A stretch of DNA of 64,000 nucleotides from Alphaproteobacteria bacterium (GCA_024278855.1 JAJRSJ010000004.1:1-64000); one strand, 5' to 3'. Numbered from the stretch's first letter, positions 16,964-28,150 are shown. Made by a program: numbers and translations. The notes: a model not told the origin generated them from the letters alone.

Positions 16964-17850
16964 TCTGGCTAATAATGGGCATATTGGTGTTGGGTGTTTT
17001 GCTGTTCGTGGCCCGTCCGCTCTATGTCAAGCAAGCGCCCAAAAACGCACCAGATAGTGAAACCACAGACTATCTGGAAAAAATTTCCCAGATTGATGCC
17101 CAACTCGAAGCCGCCGGGGAAACCGTTGATGTCCCGGTTTTGGAAGCCGCCAAGATTGAATTACAAAGACAGATTATCAAACACAACAATGTGGGCACCC
17201 AAATAGAGACGCCCCCCCCTGCCCTGCTCCTCAGCTCACTGTTTGTGATTTTCGCATTTGCCGCCATTGGGCTTTACACTATGGGTGGCAGGCCGGATTT
17301 GACCACACCCGGCGCATTACAACGCCCCGTGCAGTTGGAAAATCCGGCTGATATGACACTTGAGCAGGCCGTTGCCAGGCTTGAACAAAAACTCAAAACT
17401 GATGGACAAAACCCCCAAGGGTGGATTTTATATGCCCGCAGCCTGATAACTTTGCGCCGCTATGATGACGCCGTTGCCGCTTATGAGAAAGCATTGCAAC
17501 TTGCGGACAACAATCCGAATGTAAAAGAAGAACTGGCGAGCGCCAAACAATTCATTGCCCAACAAACCAACACCGCCCCCCCCGGCCCAAGCGCACAGCA
17601 AATGCAAGACGCAGCCAATATGACCGCTCAAGACAGACAAGACATGATCAATAGCATGGTCGCGGGGCTAGCCGAAAAACTGAAAGACAATCCAAAAAAC
17701 CCAGACGGCTGGATACGCCTGCTAAAAGCCCGCCGCGTTATGGGTCAAGAAGCCAAAGCGGACATCACACTCATACGCGAAACCTTCAAAGACAACCCCA
17801 AAACCATAGAGCAAATTTTGTCGGCAAGCGGGTGGACGGAAGAAAAATAA
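16960..17850 (+). CDS. ccmI: CcmI, TPR apocytochrome c chaperone
   Basis: Membrane protein of 296 residues holding apocytochrome c for the haem lyase. Two membrane helices (WLIMGILVLGVLLFVARPLY at the N-terminus and LLLSSLFVIFAFAAIGLY near 90) flank a cytoplasmic, charged segment. After these comes a periplasmic region with TPR motifs (GWILYARSLITLRRYDDAVAAYEKALQL and a second, weaker unit GWIRLLKARRVMG). This is the usual CcmI layout. Last gene of the run; after it the sequence changes to accessory genes and repeats. Confidence 0.9.
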   Translation: MIWLIMGILVLGVLLFVARPLYVKQAPKNAPDSETTDYLEKISQIDAQLEAAGETVDVPVLEAAKIELQRQIIKHNNVGTQIETPPPALLLSSLFVIFAFAAIGLYTMGGRPDLTTPGALQRPVQLENPADMTLEQAVARLEQKLKTDGQNPQGWILYARSLITLRRYDDAVAAYEKALQLADNNPNVKEELASAKQFIAQQTNTAPPGPSAQQMQDAANMTAQDRQDMINSMVAGLAEKLKDNPKNPDGWIRLLKARRVMGQEAKADITLIRETFKDNPKTIEQILSASGWTEEK

Positions 17851-17890
17851 CTCTCCACATGCCAACAGCCTCAGCCGATCATTTCCCTTT

Positions 17891-17976
17891 GAGCGAAAAT
17901 CCAGCGAATAAAGAGTGCGCCCTCGCGCACACATATTTGGATAAACTGGATACCCGATCAAGCCGGGTATGAGCGG
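17891..17976. repeat. palindromic intergenic repeat, copy A
   Basis: Copy of an element found three more times in the window (B, C, D). It holds the core ATCCAGCG, then hairpin GTGCGC/GCGCAC (17915-17930), ACACATAT, and the right arm ATACCCG/CGGGTAT (17950-17970) ending in GAGCGG. The left terminal arm seen in copy B is degraded here. Same orientation as B. It lies just after ccmI and just beyond the end of the GIY-YIG gene. Confidence 0.8.
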
Positions 17977-18016
17977 GTGGTGGAGATGCGGGAGTGTTCG
18001 GGATGTTTGCCAAATA

Positions 18017-18346
18017 TTAAAATCTGGCGTTTTCGTATTTTCGTTTATCACAATACACACTGTCATGTGTCAAGTCGCCGTACAAATCCGCCCAAAGCAA
18101 ATTCAATATTTCAACCGCTTGCAGCTTCCAGCCTCTTTCCCATTTTTTAATCCGTCGCTCGCGTTTGAACGCCCCGTCCCGTGTTTCGTGCGTTGCAAAC
18201 CAGACGAGTTGGTCACAACTATGTTTGGCCGCGAACCCTTTGAATACTTTCTCCTTATGTTCATAAATCCGCAAAGAAAGATCATCCGTATGCCCAACAT
18301 ACAAGGTGCCGTTACGTTTATTGGTGACGATATAGACAAAGAACAT
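18017..18346 (-). CDS. GIY-YIG nuclease family protein
   Basis: Small nuclease-fold protein, 109 residues. The N-terminal VYIV, ten residues and LYVG correspond to the GIY and YIG strands; the conserved Arg follows in LSLRIYEHK, and FxxxHxCDQLVWF is typical of the YhbQ/UPF0213-like single-domain group. KRERRIKKWERGWK resembles the group's C-terminal basic helix. It would cut DNA, but its role is not known. It sits alone between repeats A and B, which are direct copies; proteins of this kind often occur next to such repeats, in my recollection. Upstream is AT-rich sequence with no clear promoter. Confidence 0.88.
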   Translation of the reverse strand: MFFVYIVTNKRNGTLYVGHTDDLSLRIYEHKEKVFKGFAAKHSCDQLVWFATHETRDGAFKRERRIKKWERGWKLQAVEILNLLWADLYGDLTHDSVYCDKRKYENARF

Positions 18347-18398
18347 TATAGGAACATACTATATTTGCAGTACCGACGCAATCCTTTTTTTTTAAAAA

Positions 18399-18501
18399 CC
18401 GCTCATACCCGGCCCCGACCGGGTATCCAGCGAGTAAAGAGTGCGCCCTTGCGCACACATATCTGAAGAAACTGGATACCCGCTTTCGCGGGTATGAGCG
18501 G
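18399..18501. repeat. palindromic intergenic repeat, copy B (most intact)
   Basis: A 103-base element with perfect 13-bp terminal arms: CCGCTCATACCCG (18399-18411) and its reverse complement (18489-18501). Inside, each end also forms its own hairpin (CATACCCG...CGGGTAT on the left; ATACCCGC/GCGGGTAT on the right), with GTGCGC/GCGCAC in the middle. Read on the minus strand it encodes the sort of spurious peptide often seen for this widespread class of proteobacterial repeats. It lies on the upstream side of the GIY-YIG gene. Confidence 0.88.
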
Positions 18502-18513
18502 AGTTTGGTTGGT

Positions 18514-18873
18514 TTACTCCATAGTGTCCATAAATAAATCAAAGTATTTTTCTGCTAAATAAACAGCGTCGTCTTTCTCTAAACACTTAATATTGCCAAC
18601 AAATGCACCGCCAAAAAATAACGATTTAGCTTTACTGCCGCCCGCGACCATCTGATAAATAGCAAATATATTTTTACTTAATTTATCACTATTAGGTCCT
18701 CGCAAACCATCATCCTTGTCTGAATCAACAGTGATACAATCCCATTCTAAATCATAATATTTTCGTCTTTTATGCAGATAAATAAACGGCTGGCCTATTG
18801 TTTGACATCTATAAAACCAGGCCTCACAATCAAGATCATTAGATTTTTGAATAAACTTAAATTTTTCCCTAAC
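18514..18873 (-). pseudogene. 5'-truncated gene remnant, unknown family
   Basis: An open frame of about 119 codons without a start ATG. It begins immediately after, and in the same frame as, the TAG that ends the copied thiC tail (18874-18930), and ends in FDLFMDTME. Only a TTG at 18705 could start it, leaving 63 residues. The peptide (for example WFYRCQTIGQPFIYLHKRRKYY, split by no stop) looks like real protein, so I read it as the 3' part of a gene that lost its start. AT-rich relative to thiC. No family recognised. Confidence 0.5.
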
Positions 18874-18930
18874 CTACTCCCCCGTCTCCAAATAAATCTC
18901 CCTGCCCAGTTCCTTAAATTTCTCGCTCAT
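18874..18930 (-). repeat. copy of the thiC 3' end (18 codons)
   Basis: 57 bases encoding MSEKFKELGREIYLETGE and a stop. Compared with the last codons of the real thiC (19388-19462), the first 45 bases agree at 40 positions; the thiC copy then has four extra codons before its ETGGK end. The copy begins at an ATG that overlaps the stop of the exported-protein gene (ATGA). So the exported-protein gene is bracketed by direct repeats of the thiC tail about 530 bases apart. It is too short to be a functional gene; its GGGGGAG end could act as a ribosome site for what follows. Confidence 0.8.
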
Positions 18931-19386
18931 TCAGGTATCAGAAAACTACATTTTATGCTGGGGTGCGCCAAGCCTTTTATTTTCTCCATACAAACGTCCA
19001 TCAATTCCTTGCCCGGCTCATCTTCCTCCGGTGTCGTTTCTATAAACTCTTGTCTCCAATAACCAGGTGCCAACACTTTATCTTTTTTTGCTCCAACCAC
19101 ATAAAAAGTTCCTGTGAAACCGATATGACTGTAATATTGACATATTGCACCAGACGTTTTTTTTTGCGACGATAAATTTTGCATGTGCAGTCAAAGCCGT
19201 ATCAGGAAATTGCCGTTGAACACGAGCACCAGGCCCATCTGTATAATAAGGCCATGTCTTTATTTCTCCTGAAATATAAGCCTTGCGGGCAAATTCACCG
19301 TCTGGACAACTCCATATTTCATCCGCAAGTGCGGGCGTTCCCAAACTCAAGACAAACAATCCTAGTAAAACCCGTATTTTCATCAT
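18927..19386 (-). pseudogene. exported protein gene with a one-base frameshift
   Basis: The start encodes a clear signal peptide (MMKIRVLLGLFVLSLGTPALA|DEIW). After HAKFIVAKK the frame runs off; the other frame continues with TSGAICQYYSHIGFTGTFYV to a stop at 18927. The switch lies in a run of nine A (minus strand; 19157-19165); with eight the gene is one frame of 152 codons. Family not recognised; it resembles small periplasmic proteins with a few cysteines and Trp/Tyr. It starts one base after the thiC stop and uses GGAGG inside the thiC end as ribosome site. Confidence 0.65.
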
Positions 19387-19387
19387 A

Positions 19388-22125
<2,738 letters not shown>

Positions 22126-22132
22126 TGATATT

Positions 22133-22212
22133 CACTCCGGCGTAGCACGGGGTCCACCTCTCGGCTAGGTGCAGGACTAACAATGGATACCGGTCTGCGC
22201 CGGTATGAGCGG
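22133..22212. repeat. palindromic intergenic repeat, copy C (diverged)
   Basis: About 80 bases between the SseB-like gene and the lipoprotein gene. The right end GGATACCGGTCTGCGCCGG and TATGAGCGG correspond to the right arm of copy B, with a different central part; the left end ACTCCGGCGTAGCACGGGG corresponds to the paired outer arm of the broader class of proteobacterial extragenic repeats. It differs more from A, B and D than they do from each other. Confidence 0.6.
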
Positions 22213-22226
22213 GGTGGTGGGGCTTG

Positions 22227-23030
22227 TTATTCATTGCCACCACCCCCCTGATTAAGTCCGGGTTTCCTTTGCCCTGTATTTGGTTTGCATTTGAGTGTGC
22301 CCGTAGCGATACCGCCAAAGGATCGCACTTGTTTCAATGTTTCCGTATCGCCAAAAACTGTTGCAGCTATGCTTTCTTCCACAATTTCTACATGTGGCAA
22401 GCAACTTTCAATAAAGGGACGCTCAACAATCAGAACTGTGCTTTTCACATTACTTCGTATGCCACCTAGAAACCGGGGCTTGCCCGTCATGCCTGTGGTA
22501 AATGGACTGCCACCAGAATCTGTATCACGATAAAGCCGCCAACCGTGCGCAATACCGTATTGGCGAGAAAACCTGTCTTCAGCCGCGAGCGTCTCAGCTT
22601 GCGAATCCAGACTAATCTTGTCACCTGCCTTTGACATAAGCCACGGGTCTGGAGTGCCGTGAAGACCTATAAAACCACCAGGCTCAATCTTTAATTTATG
22701 TGCTACCGGAATAAAATAGTTTCCACAAGACGACAGGCAGGCGCCGCGAATGATCACAGTACGTGGTTTGCGGGCGATAATATCACCTATTTGCCGACCC
22801 GTTTTCGTCGTGCCGCCAAAAGAGGAAACAATTATTGTGTCTACACGACCATCAATTTGTGCCCGTGCGCAGTCGAGCATGTCCTGATCAACATAGCCGG
22901 ACAGCCATACAGAATAAGCATCCGGGCGCTCACACTTATTGGATGGAGCTACGACGACTACGCTACTCGCGCAAGATGCGCCTAGCAAAGCAAAAACAAG
23001 TAAGAGTAGCGAGGATATTAGTTTAAACAT
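22227..23030 (-). CDS. lipoprotein with ClpP/crotonase-like fold (COG3904-like)
   Basis: About 267 residues. Signal peptide ends in the lipobox GASC. The mature part follows the pattern of periplasmic ClpP-like proteins: SSFGGTTKTGRQIGDII, IIRGACLSSCGNYF and GGFIGLHG, where Ser in CLSSC and His in GLHG may be catalytic. Actual protease activity is not shown for most of this group. The ATG at 23030 is chosen (GAGG upstream); it overlaps the end of the MmcQ-like gene by 8 bases, indicating coupled translation. The C-terminus is a low-complexity Gly/Asn tail. Confidence 0.65.
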   Translation of the reverse strand: MFKLISSLLLLVFALLGASCASSVVVVAPSNKCERPDAYSVWLSGYVDQDMLDCARAQIDGRVDTIIVSSFGGTTKTGRQIGDIIARKPRTVIIRGACLSSCGNYFIPVAHKLKIEPGGFIGLHGTPDPWLMSKAGDKISLDSQAETLAAEDRFSRQYGIAHGWRLYRDTDSGGSPFTTGMTGKPRFLGGIRSNVKSTVLIVERPFIESCLPHVEIVEESIAATVFGDTETLKQVRSFGGIATGTLKCKPNTGQRKPGLNQGGGGNE

Positions 23031-23460
23031 CACCCTCATCTTCCTGATTAAGCCCGAGTTCCCTCTGTAATTTTTTGGTCAAATTCAGTGATGCCAGTCT
23101 ATGGCTTTCGCGCAAGTAATCCTTTAAATCTTCGTCGCTCATGCTTTCCTCCCCGGTGCGTTGTATCCATTTCATGCCCCGTGATGCCAAATATGGTGCC
23201 GGGCGGCAACCGGGGGCATCACTGAGCATTTCAAAAGCGATTTCGCCGCATTTAAAAGTAACGAAAAGTACGTCGTCCGCATCATTATTATTTCCCGGTC
23301 GGTCGCTTTGCTCCCTCTTCGCCTCTTGCCAACCGCCTACGGCAAATAATTTATTTTTCTCCGCGCTGCCGACTTTCCAAACATCAGCCCCACCCCACTG
23401 CACAACATGCATGGTGTGGGGGAGCGTGCTACAGAACGCATTATACTGGTCTTGTGTCAC
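23023..23460 (-). CDS. MmcQ/YjbR family protein
   Basis: 145 residues. Matches the family pattern: CSTLPHTMHVVQWGGADVWKVG near the N-terminus, LFVTFKCGEIAFEML in the middle, and APYLASRGMKWIQ with a C-terminal helix (SHRLASLNLTKKLQRELG). These single-domain proteins have a CyaY-like DNA-binding fold; their role is not established. The middle has an insert (EAKREQSDRPGNNNDADD) not usual in the family. Upstream of, and overlapping, the ClpP-like lipoprotein gene. Confidence 0.85.
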   Translation of the reverse strand: MTQDQYNAFCSTLPHTMHVVQWGGADVWKVGSAEKNKLFAVGGWQEAKREQSDRPGNNNDADDVLFVTFKCGEIAFEMLSDAPGCRPAPYLASRGMKWIQRTGEESMSDEDLKDYLRESHRLASLNLTKKLQRELGLNQEDEGDV

Positions 23461-23561
23461 ATCCGTCCTTCCGCCCGCATTATCGGGATCAAGTTTTAAG
23501 GGTGCGTCTCAACCAACAAGGTGCCCCTCGGAAAGTGCAGTATGGCACAACATAGCGATTC

Positions 23562-25193
23562 TCACAAGCTTAACAAGCGCCTGTCTTTCAAAACCACAGC
23601 TGCCGCATTATGTCCCGGCGCACCCGTGACGCCGCCGCCGGGATGGGTGCCGCTACCGCACATATAGAGACCTTTTATGGGGGCGCGGTAAGCGCCGTGG
23701 CCTAATACCGGACGGGCGGAAAACAATTGGTCGAGGCTCATACGGCCGTGGAATATATCGCCGCCTATGAGGGCAAATTTATGCTCTAAGTCTAGGGGAG
23801 ACAGGACTTGGCGGCCAAGCACGGATTTGGCGAAACCCGGTGCGTATATATCCACCGTATTGATGATGTGGTCGGCGGCTTGTTCGCGCACATCATCCCA
23901 ATTGAGATTGCCCGGCAGTTCATAGGCAAACTGCTGACAAAACAGGCTGGCCACATGCTTGCCTTTGGGGGCGAGTGTGCCGTCCAAAGTTGACGGGATC
24001 AGCATTTCGATAATCGGTTTGTCCGACCAACCCTTAGCCTTTGCGCTCAGCCAAGCTTTGTCCATATATTCTAGGCTCGGCGCAATGATAATGCCGGAGG
24101 TGAGGTAGTCTTCACTCTCTGGTTTTTTGGTCGGCGCATTGGTGAATATTGGAAGCTCGCTCAACGCCACATTCATACGAAATGTACCCGAGTGGGATTT
24201 ATAATTTTTAATACGGGTGCGAAAATCTGCGGGCAGATCATCCGGCTCTACCAAGTTTTCAAACACAATTTTCGGATGCACGGACGAAATCACTAAATTA
24301 GTTTTGTAATGGAGTTGCTCTGTACGCACCTCGCTAATTTTCCCATTGTCACATATGATTTTTTCAACCGGGCAATCGGTGACAATCTCCACACCTTGCG
24401 CGGCGCACGCCCTTTGCATAGCCTGCGTAATCGCGCCCATGCCGCCTACGGCATGACCCCAAGCTCCGGGTATGCCCGCCGCTTCGCCGAACACATGATG
24501 CAGCAATACATAAGCAGAGCCGGGCTCATTTGGGGATGCAAAATGACCAACGATTGCATCAAACCCGAACAGAGCTTTGACCGCTTCGCTTTCAAAATAT
24601 TGCTCAAGGATTTCACTGGCCGACTTGGTGAAAAAATCCAAAAGATCGCGTTGGGTTTGTATGGATAATTTGCGCATCTTATTGCCAGCTTTGAGGAGCG
24701 CCAATACATCCGAAAGACCGCCGCCTGCCCCCCCACTTAAAATGGGCGGCGTAATGAGCAAGAACTGTTTGAGCAGGCCAACAACCCCGCCCAGGGCCGC
24801 CGCGTAACGGGGATAGGCCTTCGCGTCCCGCTCACTATGGCGGGCAATTTCTCGCAGGGTTAAACCGTCCCGCCCGGCCAGTAGATACCCGCTCTCCAGA
24901 GGCAAATAATTATCCACCTTGCGCAGCACCACCTCTAGCCCGTGTTTGGCAAGCTCCATATCCTTGATGATTTTCGGTTGGAGCAAGGACACGGTATAGC
25001 TAGCCACAGAGTTACGAAAACCACCAGAGGCACCCCGGTAAAATTCTTCGGTTATCGCCGCACCGCCGACAACGCTCGACCTCTCAAGCACACAAACCGA
25101 CATGCCCCTGCGCGCCAAATAAAACGCGCAAACCAACCCGTTATGCCCTGCCCCGATAATGATAGCGTCGTAGTTTTTTATAGTCATAAGCAT
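23562..25193 (-). CDS. FAD-dependent oxidoreductase, PYROXD2/phytoene-desaturase-like
   Basis: 543 residues. N-terminal dinucleotide-binding motif GAGHNGLVCAFYLARRG, then VLERSSVVGGAA; at the C-terminus the family's second FAD motif GLYMCGSGTHPGGGVTGAPGHNAA. This combination and length match the PYROXD2-type branch of the carotenoid-desaturase superfamily (COG1233). No carotenoid genes are nearby, so a role in pigment synthesis is not supported; the substrate is unknown. A second ATG two codons later (25187) is also possible. Confidence 0.88.
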   Translation of the reverse strand: MLMTIKNYDAIIIGAGHNGLVCAFYLARRGMSVCVLERSSVVGGAAITEEFYRGASGGFRNSVASYTVSLLQPKIIKDMELAKHGLEVVLRKVDNYLPLESGYLLAGRDGLTLREIARHSERDAKAYPRYAAALGGVVGLLKQFLLITPPILSGGAGGGLSDVLALLKAGNKMRKLSIQTQRDLLDFFTKSASEILEQYFESEAVKALFGFDAIVGHFASPNEPGSAYVLLHHVFGEAAGIPGAWGHAVGGMGAITQAMQRACAAQGVEIVTDCPVEKIICDNGKISEVRTEQLHYKTNLVISSVHPKIVFENLVEPDDLPADFRTRIKNYKSHSGTFRMNVALSELPIFTNAPTKKPESEDYLTSGIIIAPSLEYMDKAWLSAKAKGWSDKPIIEMLIPSTLDGTLAPKGKHVASLFCQQFAYELPGNLNWDDVREQAADHIINTVDIYAPGFAKSVLGRQVLSPLDLEHKFALIGGDIFHGRMSLDQLFSARPVLGHGAYRAPIKGLYMCGSGTHPGGGVTGAPGHNAAAVVLKDRRLLSL

Positions 25194-25326
25194 ATTCTAG
25201 CTAGATACTCTCCTCCCTCAACACAAATTTTCAACATGTTAAATCAAGCTACTAGGGGCCTGTTTTGGAAAACGGTTGCAATTAAACTCGGTCATTGCCA
25301 ATATACAATCAACAAGGGAGTTTGTT

Positions 25327-26049
25327 ATGCGGGCATTTATTGTATCAATTTTTATGGTGCTTGGGTATGGTCAGCTTGCAAATGCGCAAACGGACGAAGT
25401 TATTGTGACGGGCTCTCGTATTGTTGACGCACCAGGTATCACCATTGAAAAGAAAGGTGATTACCTGTTACTTGAAGTCAATATTGAAAATGACAGTCGT
25501 GAACTGTCCGTGCGGATTAAGGAAATGAATGCGACGATTGACAATATGATTGCCGCCGCCAAAAATGACCCGGATATTATTCTCAGCCTAATTGATGACA
25601 ATGATTTTGTCCGGCCTCTAAGCAAAGATACATTTCACGCAGGCATTCGTAGAGGTTCAAGGCCGGACACGTCTATCGCAACGCTGAAAGTAAAAACCAA
25701 CATTCCTGCAAGAATTGAAGATTCGTTCAAATTGGCACAAAAACTGGCCGAATTTGTAGACGGTATTGAAGAGGTTGGCCGAACCAAAGTTGATAATTAT
25801 GATGAAGTTTCAGTTAGCGTTGTTGATCCCTATCAATATAGAGACGAAGTTCGCAATAAAATAATTACTGAAATTAACGCGACAACAAATGCGTTAAGTG
25901 GTGGCTACCGTGTTATTGTGAGCGGCCTTGACGGGCCAGTAAAGTGGACGAGGTCAGGCGACCTGAATCTTGCATTTTACATGAATTATTCTTACGAAAT
26001 CATCCCCGATACCCTAACAAACTATACCCAACAATATATCGATGAATAG
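25327..26049 (+). CDS. exported protein with a VTGSRI-type mature end
   Basis: About 240 residues. Signal peptide MRAFIVSIFMVLGYGQLANAQ, then TDEVIVTGSRI, a stretch often found at the plug start of TonB-dependent receptors and in other exported proteins of Caulobacterales and relatives. No beta-barrel follows; the rest alternates helices and strands (LKVKTNIPARIEDSFKLAQK, DNYDEVSVSVVDP) and somewhat resembles SIMPL/DUF541-type domains, but I cannot confirm that. The ATG at 25327 has AGGGAG eight bases upstream; the longer frame from 25276 has no such site. Single rightward gene among leftward neighbours. Confidence 0.6.
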   Translation: MRAFIVSIFMVLGYGQLANAQTDEVIVTGSRIVDAPGITIEKKGDYLLLEVNIENDSRELSVRIKEMNATIDNMIAAAKNDPDIILSLIDDNDFVRPLSKDTFHAGIRRGSRPDTSIATLKVKTNIPARIEDSFKLAQKLAEFVDGIEEVGRTKVDNYDEVSVSVVDPYQYRDEVRNKIITEINATTNALSGGYRVIVSGLDGPVKWTRSGDLNLAFYMNYSYEIIPDTLTNYTQQYIDE

Positions 26050-26062
26050 GCTCGCTGTGCGT

Positions 26063-26932
26063 TTACTGGCAATAATTATCCCGCTTCTCACTATTGGCCT
26101 CGATAAAGCTCAGTATATCACCTTTCAACTCTGAATCGTCGTCGAAATAGCGTGACAGGACTTTGACCACATCTGTGTGGTTGAGGCCGGGATACATTTT
26201 ATAATCAGCCGAGCCGCCGCGAGCGCCAATTAATTTTTGAAGTTCCGTGCTGTGCAATTCGCTAACCGTCGTGTCCTTGTCGCCAATGGCCATAAATATC
26301 GGCGGGGTCGGGCCTTTGATCAAATTAACCGGCGCATCCTCGGCGGTATGGCGATCCGGGAAGATAATGAGCAAGCGTTCCGCCTTTAACGGAAAGGCTC
26401 CGTAAGGCCCGGCCAGGCCGACCGTGCCGGCAATGGTTTGGCAAACCTCCACCCCTTGGGCTTGTAAATATTTTGGCTCAACCGTGACCATCATGGCATT
26501 ATAGGCCCCGGCCGAATGGCCAATGACGATCAATCCCCGCTCTGGATAACGCTTGGCCGTGTAGGCAATGGCGGCGGCGGTATCATTGACGAACTCTGGG
26601 TAAACCACATCAGGATAGAGACGATAATTGGGAATGACCGTAGTGTAGCCTTGGGAAGCAAATGCTTCGCCGACAAATTTATAGATGCTTTTACTGCCCG
26701 TATCCCAAGAGCCGCCGTGGACAAATATGATGACGGGCGTACCCGGCTTGGGGTCTTTGGGCTGGTATATATCTAATTTTTGCCGCTCGCCGTCCATATA
26801 GGCTACGTCCTTGGCAAATTTATAACTGCCAGAAGGCGTTATGGTGTTGAGAAATTTGACCGGCGTACAAGCCGCAAACAACAACAAAAGGGCAATAACC
26901 GAAATGAAAAATAATGATATACGAAGTTTCAT
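26063..26932 (-). CDS. alpha/beta-hydrolase (esterase/lipase) lipoprotein
   Basis: 289 residues. The N-terminal hydrophobic segment ends in the lipobox LFAAC, so it is membrane-anchored on the periplasmic side. The hydrolase domain has HGGSW (oxyanion hole), the nucleophile elbow GHSAG, an Asp in GDKDTTV and a His in GLNHTDVV, giving a full Ser-Asp-His triad of the BD-FAE/carboxylesterase type. Natural substrate unknown. It lies 9 bases downstream of the ArsM-like methyltransferase gene on the same strand. Confidence 0.9.
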   Translation of the reverse strand: MKLRISLFFISVIALLLLFAACTPVKFLNTITPSGSYKFAKDVAYMDGERQKLDIYQPKDPKPGTPVIIFVHGGSWDTGSKSIYKFVGEAFASQGYTTVIPNYRLYPDVVYPEFVNDTAAAIAYTAKRYPERGLIVIGHSAGAYNAMMVTVEPKYLQAQGVEVCQTIAGTVGLAGPYGAFPLKAERLLIIFPDRHTAEDAPVNLIKGPTPPIFMAIGDKDTTVSELHSTELQKLIGARGGSADYKMYPGLNHTDVVKVLSRYFDDDSELKGDILSFIEANSEKRDNYCQ

Positions 26933-26941
26933 GGGTTTTTC

Positions 26942-28150
26942 CTAACAACAAGAACTGTTTTGACTTGAATTTCCTTGACTTGAACTACTTTGGTTTGGGT
27001 CAGTGGTCAATTTTGGCGTACCCTTTTTGGTCTCGCTTGGGCCTCGGCGGCGCACTGCGTCGTCCGGAAAACCTACCTTGTCTGTCACCTCTATGGCCGG
27101 TTCAATATAGGCAAAACTTCCCGCGTAAGGTTCTTGCTGCAACAGTTTAAAAGTTTTTGCGCAAACGGCGGAGCGCACCCCGCGCCGAAACACATGACCA
27201 TCATCATCCTTGATATGGCGCCACGGGCCGAGATAAATCACCGCCTGATTTTTCTCCAGACTTTCGCCCTGCTTGCCCTTATAGGCCAGATAGGTGGCGG
27301 AACGGTATTCAATCCCCTCGACGATTTGCCATGGCTGCATTTCAAATTTATCAATGGTAACACCGTGAAACCCGGCTTGCTCCAATGCTTCGCCGAAACC
27401 TTCTTCGGTCAACGCCCCGGAGATACATCCCGACCACAGCCGTGCGTCTTGCTTGAGGCTTTCGGGGCTGTCTTCGTCGGAGATAATATCGGACACGGCC
27501 ACCCTGCCCCCAACTTTCAAAACCCGGAACATCTCCGCAAAAAGTTGCTTTTTCTTGCTATCAGACACTAAATTCAACACGCAATTTGAAACGATCACAT
27601 CAACGCTATTATCAGCTATCATCGGCATTTCGGTTTGCAAGCGCAGGATTTCCGCTTCCATAGCTTCCATGTCACCTGCATTTTTGACCGGGTTTTTCGC
27701 CAGCCATGTATTGAGCGCGTCCAGATCGGTTTTGAGATCTTCAATATGCCCGCGCCTAAATTCTACATTGGCATACCCGACCCGCTCGGCAATGATTGGC
27801 GCGTTAGTCCGCGCCAGTTCAAGCATATCGTCGGTCATATCAATACCGATAACCTTGCCCTTAGGCCCGACGATCTGCGAAGCAATAAAACATATCTTGC
27901 CGCCGCCCGAACCAAGGTCGAGCACCACATCGCCTTCGCGTACATAACGCGACGGATCCCCGCAACCATAATCGCGCTCAATCACTTCGTCCGGAATAAT
28001 TTTCAAATATTGCGGGTCATAGTCTATGGGGCAACACAATGTTGGCTCGATCCTCTTGGCACCGTCCCCATAACGTTCCTGCACACCGCCGCGCACATCC
28101 GCATTTGTAGCCCCCACAGTATTGACATGTGTATCGTTAAATCCGTCCAT
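26942..28150 (-). CDS. ArsM-like SAM-dependent methyltransferase
   Basis: 402 residues. The N-terminal VQERYGDGAKRIEPTLCC and LDLGSGGGKICFIASQIVG (SAM-binding motif I) fit arsenite methyltransferase relatives; a third conserved Cys may be that in SGCISGAL. The C-terminal extension carries ERAIDVTDK-like sequence and ends in a Ser/Gln-rich tail finishing NSSCC, as several ArsM proteins end in Cys pairs. Arsenic methylation is therefore plausible but not proven; no ars operon is nearby. The ATG at 28150 has GGAG upstream; the frame continues to 28201 without support. Confidence 0.65.
   Translation of the reverse strand: MDGFNDTHVNTVGATNADVRGGVQERYGDGAKRIEPTLCCPIDYDPQYLKIIPDEVIERDYGCGDPSRYVREGDVVLDLGSGGGKICFIASQIVGPKGKVIGIDMTDDMLELARTNAPIIAERVGYANVEFRRGHIEDLKTDLDALNTWLAKNPVKNAGDMEAMEAEILRLQTEMPMIADNSVDVIVSNCVLNLVSDSKKKQLFAEMFRVLKVGGRVAVSDIISDEDSPESLKQDARLWSGCISGALTEEGFGEALEQAGFHGVTIDKFEMQPWQIVEGIEYRSATYLAYKGKQGESLEKNQAVIYLGPWRHIKDDDGHVFRRGVRSAVCAKTFKLLQQEPYAGSFAYIEPAIEVTDKVGFPDDAVRRRGPSETKKGTPKLTTDPNQSSSSQGNSSQNSSCC

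Noticed and set aside
22126-22226. TPP riboswitch upstream of the thiC unit
   Set aside because: No CTGAGA and ACCTGA motif pair on the minus strand; the sequence is palindromic repeat C.
26942-26950. Selenocysteine or recoding at the Cys-Cys end of the ArsM-like protein
   Set aside because: The pair is encoded by ordinary Cys codons followed by a normal stop; there is no in-frame TGA to recode.
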